From NCBI GenBank assembly GCA_018262455.1, contig JAGSPR010000321.1, positions 1 through 11,916 of the forward strand: DNA of 11,916 nucleotides, in the 5' to 3' direction. A model generated the notes under the pieces. The model was not told the origin of the DNA. It did not search any database and saw nothing but the letters and a program-made list of their open reading frames with translations. Positions 11,765-11,916 of the stretch are shown here, one piece after another. Each line of letters starts with the position of its first letter. The first letter of the stretch is position 1. This DNA is from Deltaproteobacteria bacterium (GTDB lineage Bacteria; Myxococcota; Polyangia; Haliangiales; Haliangiaceae). The position numbers and the translations under genes are program-made.

Positions 11765-11916
11765 ATGACGCCTGAGGGGCGGGATGGGCTGGCATCACGG
11801 ATCGACGCCATGATGGCGGACGATGACGGGGAAGCCGCGGGCATCGACCTCGATGCGAGCGCGAAGCCCGAGCCGTCGCTCGAGCTCGACGAGGACGATG
11901 TCGAGGTGGATGTCGA
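11765..11916 (+). CDS. Acidic protein of unknown function, N-terminal fragment, start uncertain
   Basis: A plus-strand frame is open from 11585 to the window end, divergent from hutH. The first ATG (11765) begins [20 protein letters not shown] and continues into a strongly acidic, low-complexity stretch ([23 protein letters not shown]) that looks disordered. Upstream in the same frame, 11666-11764 reads [21 protein letters not shown], which is plausible protein, so the true start may be an alternative codon such as TTG 11705 or GTG 11603. No start has a good Shine-Dalgarno. Third-position G/C bias is lower upstream of 11765 than in the confident genes. I do not recognise the family. It may be a longer protein with an acidic linker followed by a domain outside the window. 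Confidence 0.45.
   Translation, partial: MTPEGRDGLASRIDAMMADDDGEAAGIDLDASAKPEPSLELDEDDVEVDV

Overview
The window is gene-dense, very GC-rich DNA, and its coding frames show the strong G/C third-position bias of a high-GC bacterium. The gene set (a large U32/DUF3656 protein, a divergent membrane pyrophosphatase, a histidine-utilisation cluster with an embedded TPR gene, and an SPFH plus ribbon-helix-helix pair) fits a Myxococcota-type (deltaproteobacterial) chromosome best. That taxonomic call is an inference from protein flavour. No rRNA, tRNA, CRISPR, insertion sequence, integrase or origin is visible, and the region looks like chromosomal backbone.

Layout, left to right. (1) Positions 1-2484, minus strand: U32 family protein with a DUF3656-type middle and a Cys-rich C-terminal part, running off the left edge. 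(2) Positions 2485-2656: divergent intergenic region with a good sigma70-like promoter for the next gene. (3) Positions 2657-5263, plus: an 868-residue membrane pyrophosphatase of an atypical, probably K+-independent type, closed by a compact intrinsic terminator at 5293-5320. (4) Positions 5417-8897, plus: hutU, a TPR protein gene joined to it by an ATGA overlap, and hutI. (5) Positions 8898-8975: short intergenic region with a TTGACA box and two 8-bp repeats spaced by 11 bp. (6) Positions 8976-10041, plus: SPFH/band 7 membrane protein followed by a 59-residue ribbon-helix-helix protein. (7) Positions 10053-11597, minus: hutH, convergent with the previous pair. (8) Right edge, plus: the start of an acidic unrecognised protein.

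Functionally, HutH (histidine to urocanate plus ammonia), HutU (urocanate to imidazolonepropionate) and HutI (imidazolonepropionate to N-formimino-L-glutamate) provide the first three steps of histidine breakdown. The fourth step (HutG, or HutF plus a deformylase) and the usual HutC/HutP regulators are not in the window. The pyrophosphatase would use PPi hydrolysis to pump ions. The SPFH/RHH pair looks like a self-contained, possibly autoregulated membrane module, with the RHH protein a candidate ligand of the 11-bp-spaced repeats ahead of the SPFH gene. That pair and the TPR gene inside the hut operon are the least explained parts of the window.
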